16,110 nucleotides of DNA from Desulfobulbaceae bacterium (GTDB taxonomy: Bacteria > Desulfobacterota > Desulfobulbia > Desulfobulbales > SURF-16). Both the position numbers and the translations under genes were made by a program. Under the pieces are notes generated by a model. The model had not been told where the DNA came from. It saw only the letters and a list, made by a program, of their open reading frames with translations, and did not search any database. The DNA is taken from positions 1-16,110 of the forward strand of contig JANTGB010000015.1 in assembly GCA_024763115.1 (NCBI GenBank), in the 5' to 3' direction. Of the stretch, positions 15,930 to 16,110 are shown one piece after another. The first letter of the stretch is position 1. Each line of letters opens with the position of its first letter.

Positions 15930-16110
15930 TTACCATAACTGCTCACAGGGTACCGCATATTCGGAGTCTCGCAGGCTCATTTACCTCCGTGATCGTCCGG
16001 CTTACGTATGACTGTAAGTGTTCACCAGCACCTCATCTTCGCCCGTTTGGGCCTTCTCGAATAGCACAAGTATGCTTCGAAGTCCCAAACGAACGAATCT
16101 AAGGCACTGG
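15930..16110 (+). other. Non-coding 3' region with inverted repeats, possible dispersed repeat element
   Basis: 181 bp with no convincing gene on either strand and no terminator after the ExbB fusion. It holds a small hairpin, CTTAC (16001-16005) with GTAAG (16014-16018), and a larger imperfect one at 16044-16091. Its texture differs from the flanking coding DNA. An ExbD or TonB gene may follow beyond the right edge. Confidence 0.55.
16044..16091. repeat. Imperfect inverted repeat (hairpin)
   Basis: CGTTTGGG (16044-16051) pairs perfectly with CCCAAACG (16084-16091). After one mismatch, CTTC (16053-16056) pairs with GAAG (16079-16082). After a 2-nt bulge, GAA (16059-16061) pairs with TTC (16076-16078), leaving a 14-nt loop. 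There is no T tract after it, so it is a poor terminator. It could be part of a dispersed palindromic repeat. Confidence 0.6.

Noticed and set aside
16044..16110. Integron attC site or terminator at the right edge
   Set aside because: No GTTRRRY core site pairs with a matching complement, and there is no T tract after the stem. An imperfect palindrome alone is not enough.
1..16110. tRNA, rRNA, CRISPR array or transposase
   Set aside because: No cloverleaf, ribosomal core, regularly spaced direct repeats or transposase-like frame could be found in either strand.

Overview
The window holds one co-directional (+ strand) surface-protein locus in a moderately GC-rich Gram-negative genome. The outer-membrane barrel, the lipoprotein, the type of giant adhesin and the ExbB fusion point to a didermic bacterium. 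My best guess is a Desulfobacterota (deltaproteobacterial) lineage, but this rests on gene style and no marker gene is present.

Layout. Bases 1-456 are the 3' end of a gene entering from the left, probably a PstS-like periplasmic or extracellular binding protein, closed by a strong intrinsic terminator (491-522). A 264-bp intergenic region with nested inverted repeats leads to a 279-aa FKBP/SlyD-like lipoprotein (721-1560). A 175-bp gap with a near-perfect 23-bp dyad follows. Then come a TpsB outer-membrane transporter (1736-3361) and, 33 bp later, its presumed substrate, a 3589-residue TpsA exoprotein (3395-14164). TpsA has a filamentous-haemagglutinin secretion domain at its N-terminus, a long beta-helix, two helix-rich insertions, one EF-hand-like loop and a DUF3739-type C-terminus. 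Overlapping the TpsA stop by 14 nt is a 592-aa fusion (14151-15929) of signal peptide, DUF2341, LamG-like domain and a three-helix MotA/TolQ/ExbB proton-channel domain. The last 181 bp contain no gene I can support, but they do hold inverted repeats that look like a dispersed intergenic element.

How the genes may work together. TpsB should carry TpsA across the outer membrane. The lipoprotein may act as a periplasmic or outer-membrane chaperone or prolyl isomerase. The ExbB fusion is the unexpected part. It puts a binding domain in the periplasm on top of an inner-membrane proton channel, and its translation is probably coupled to that of the adhesin. Classical two-partner secretion needs no known energy source, so an ExbB-type motor next to TpsA suggests an energised step in export, anchoring or release. 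That step is inferred and is the most interesting hypothesis here. A nine-G tract early in the tpsA reading frame could additionally make the adhesin phase variable.
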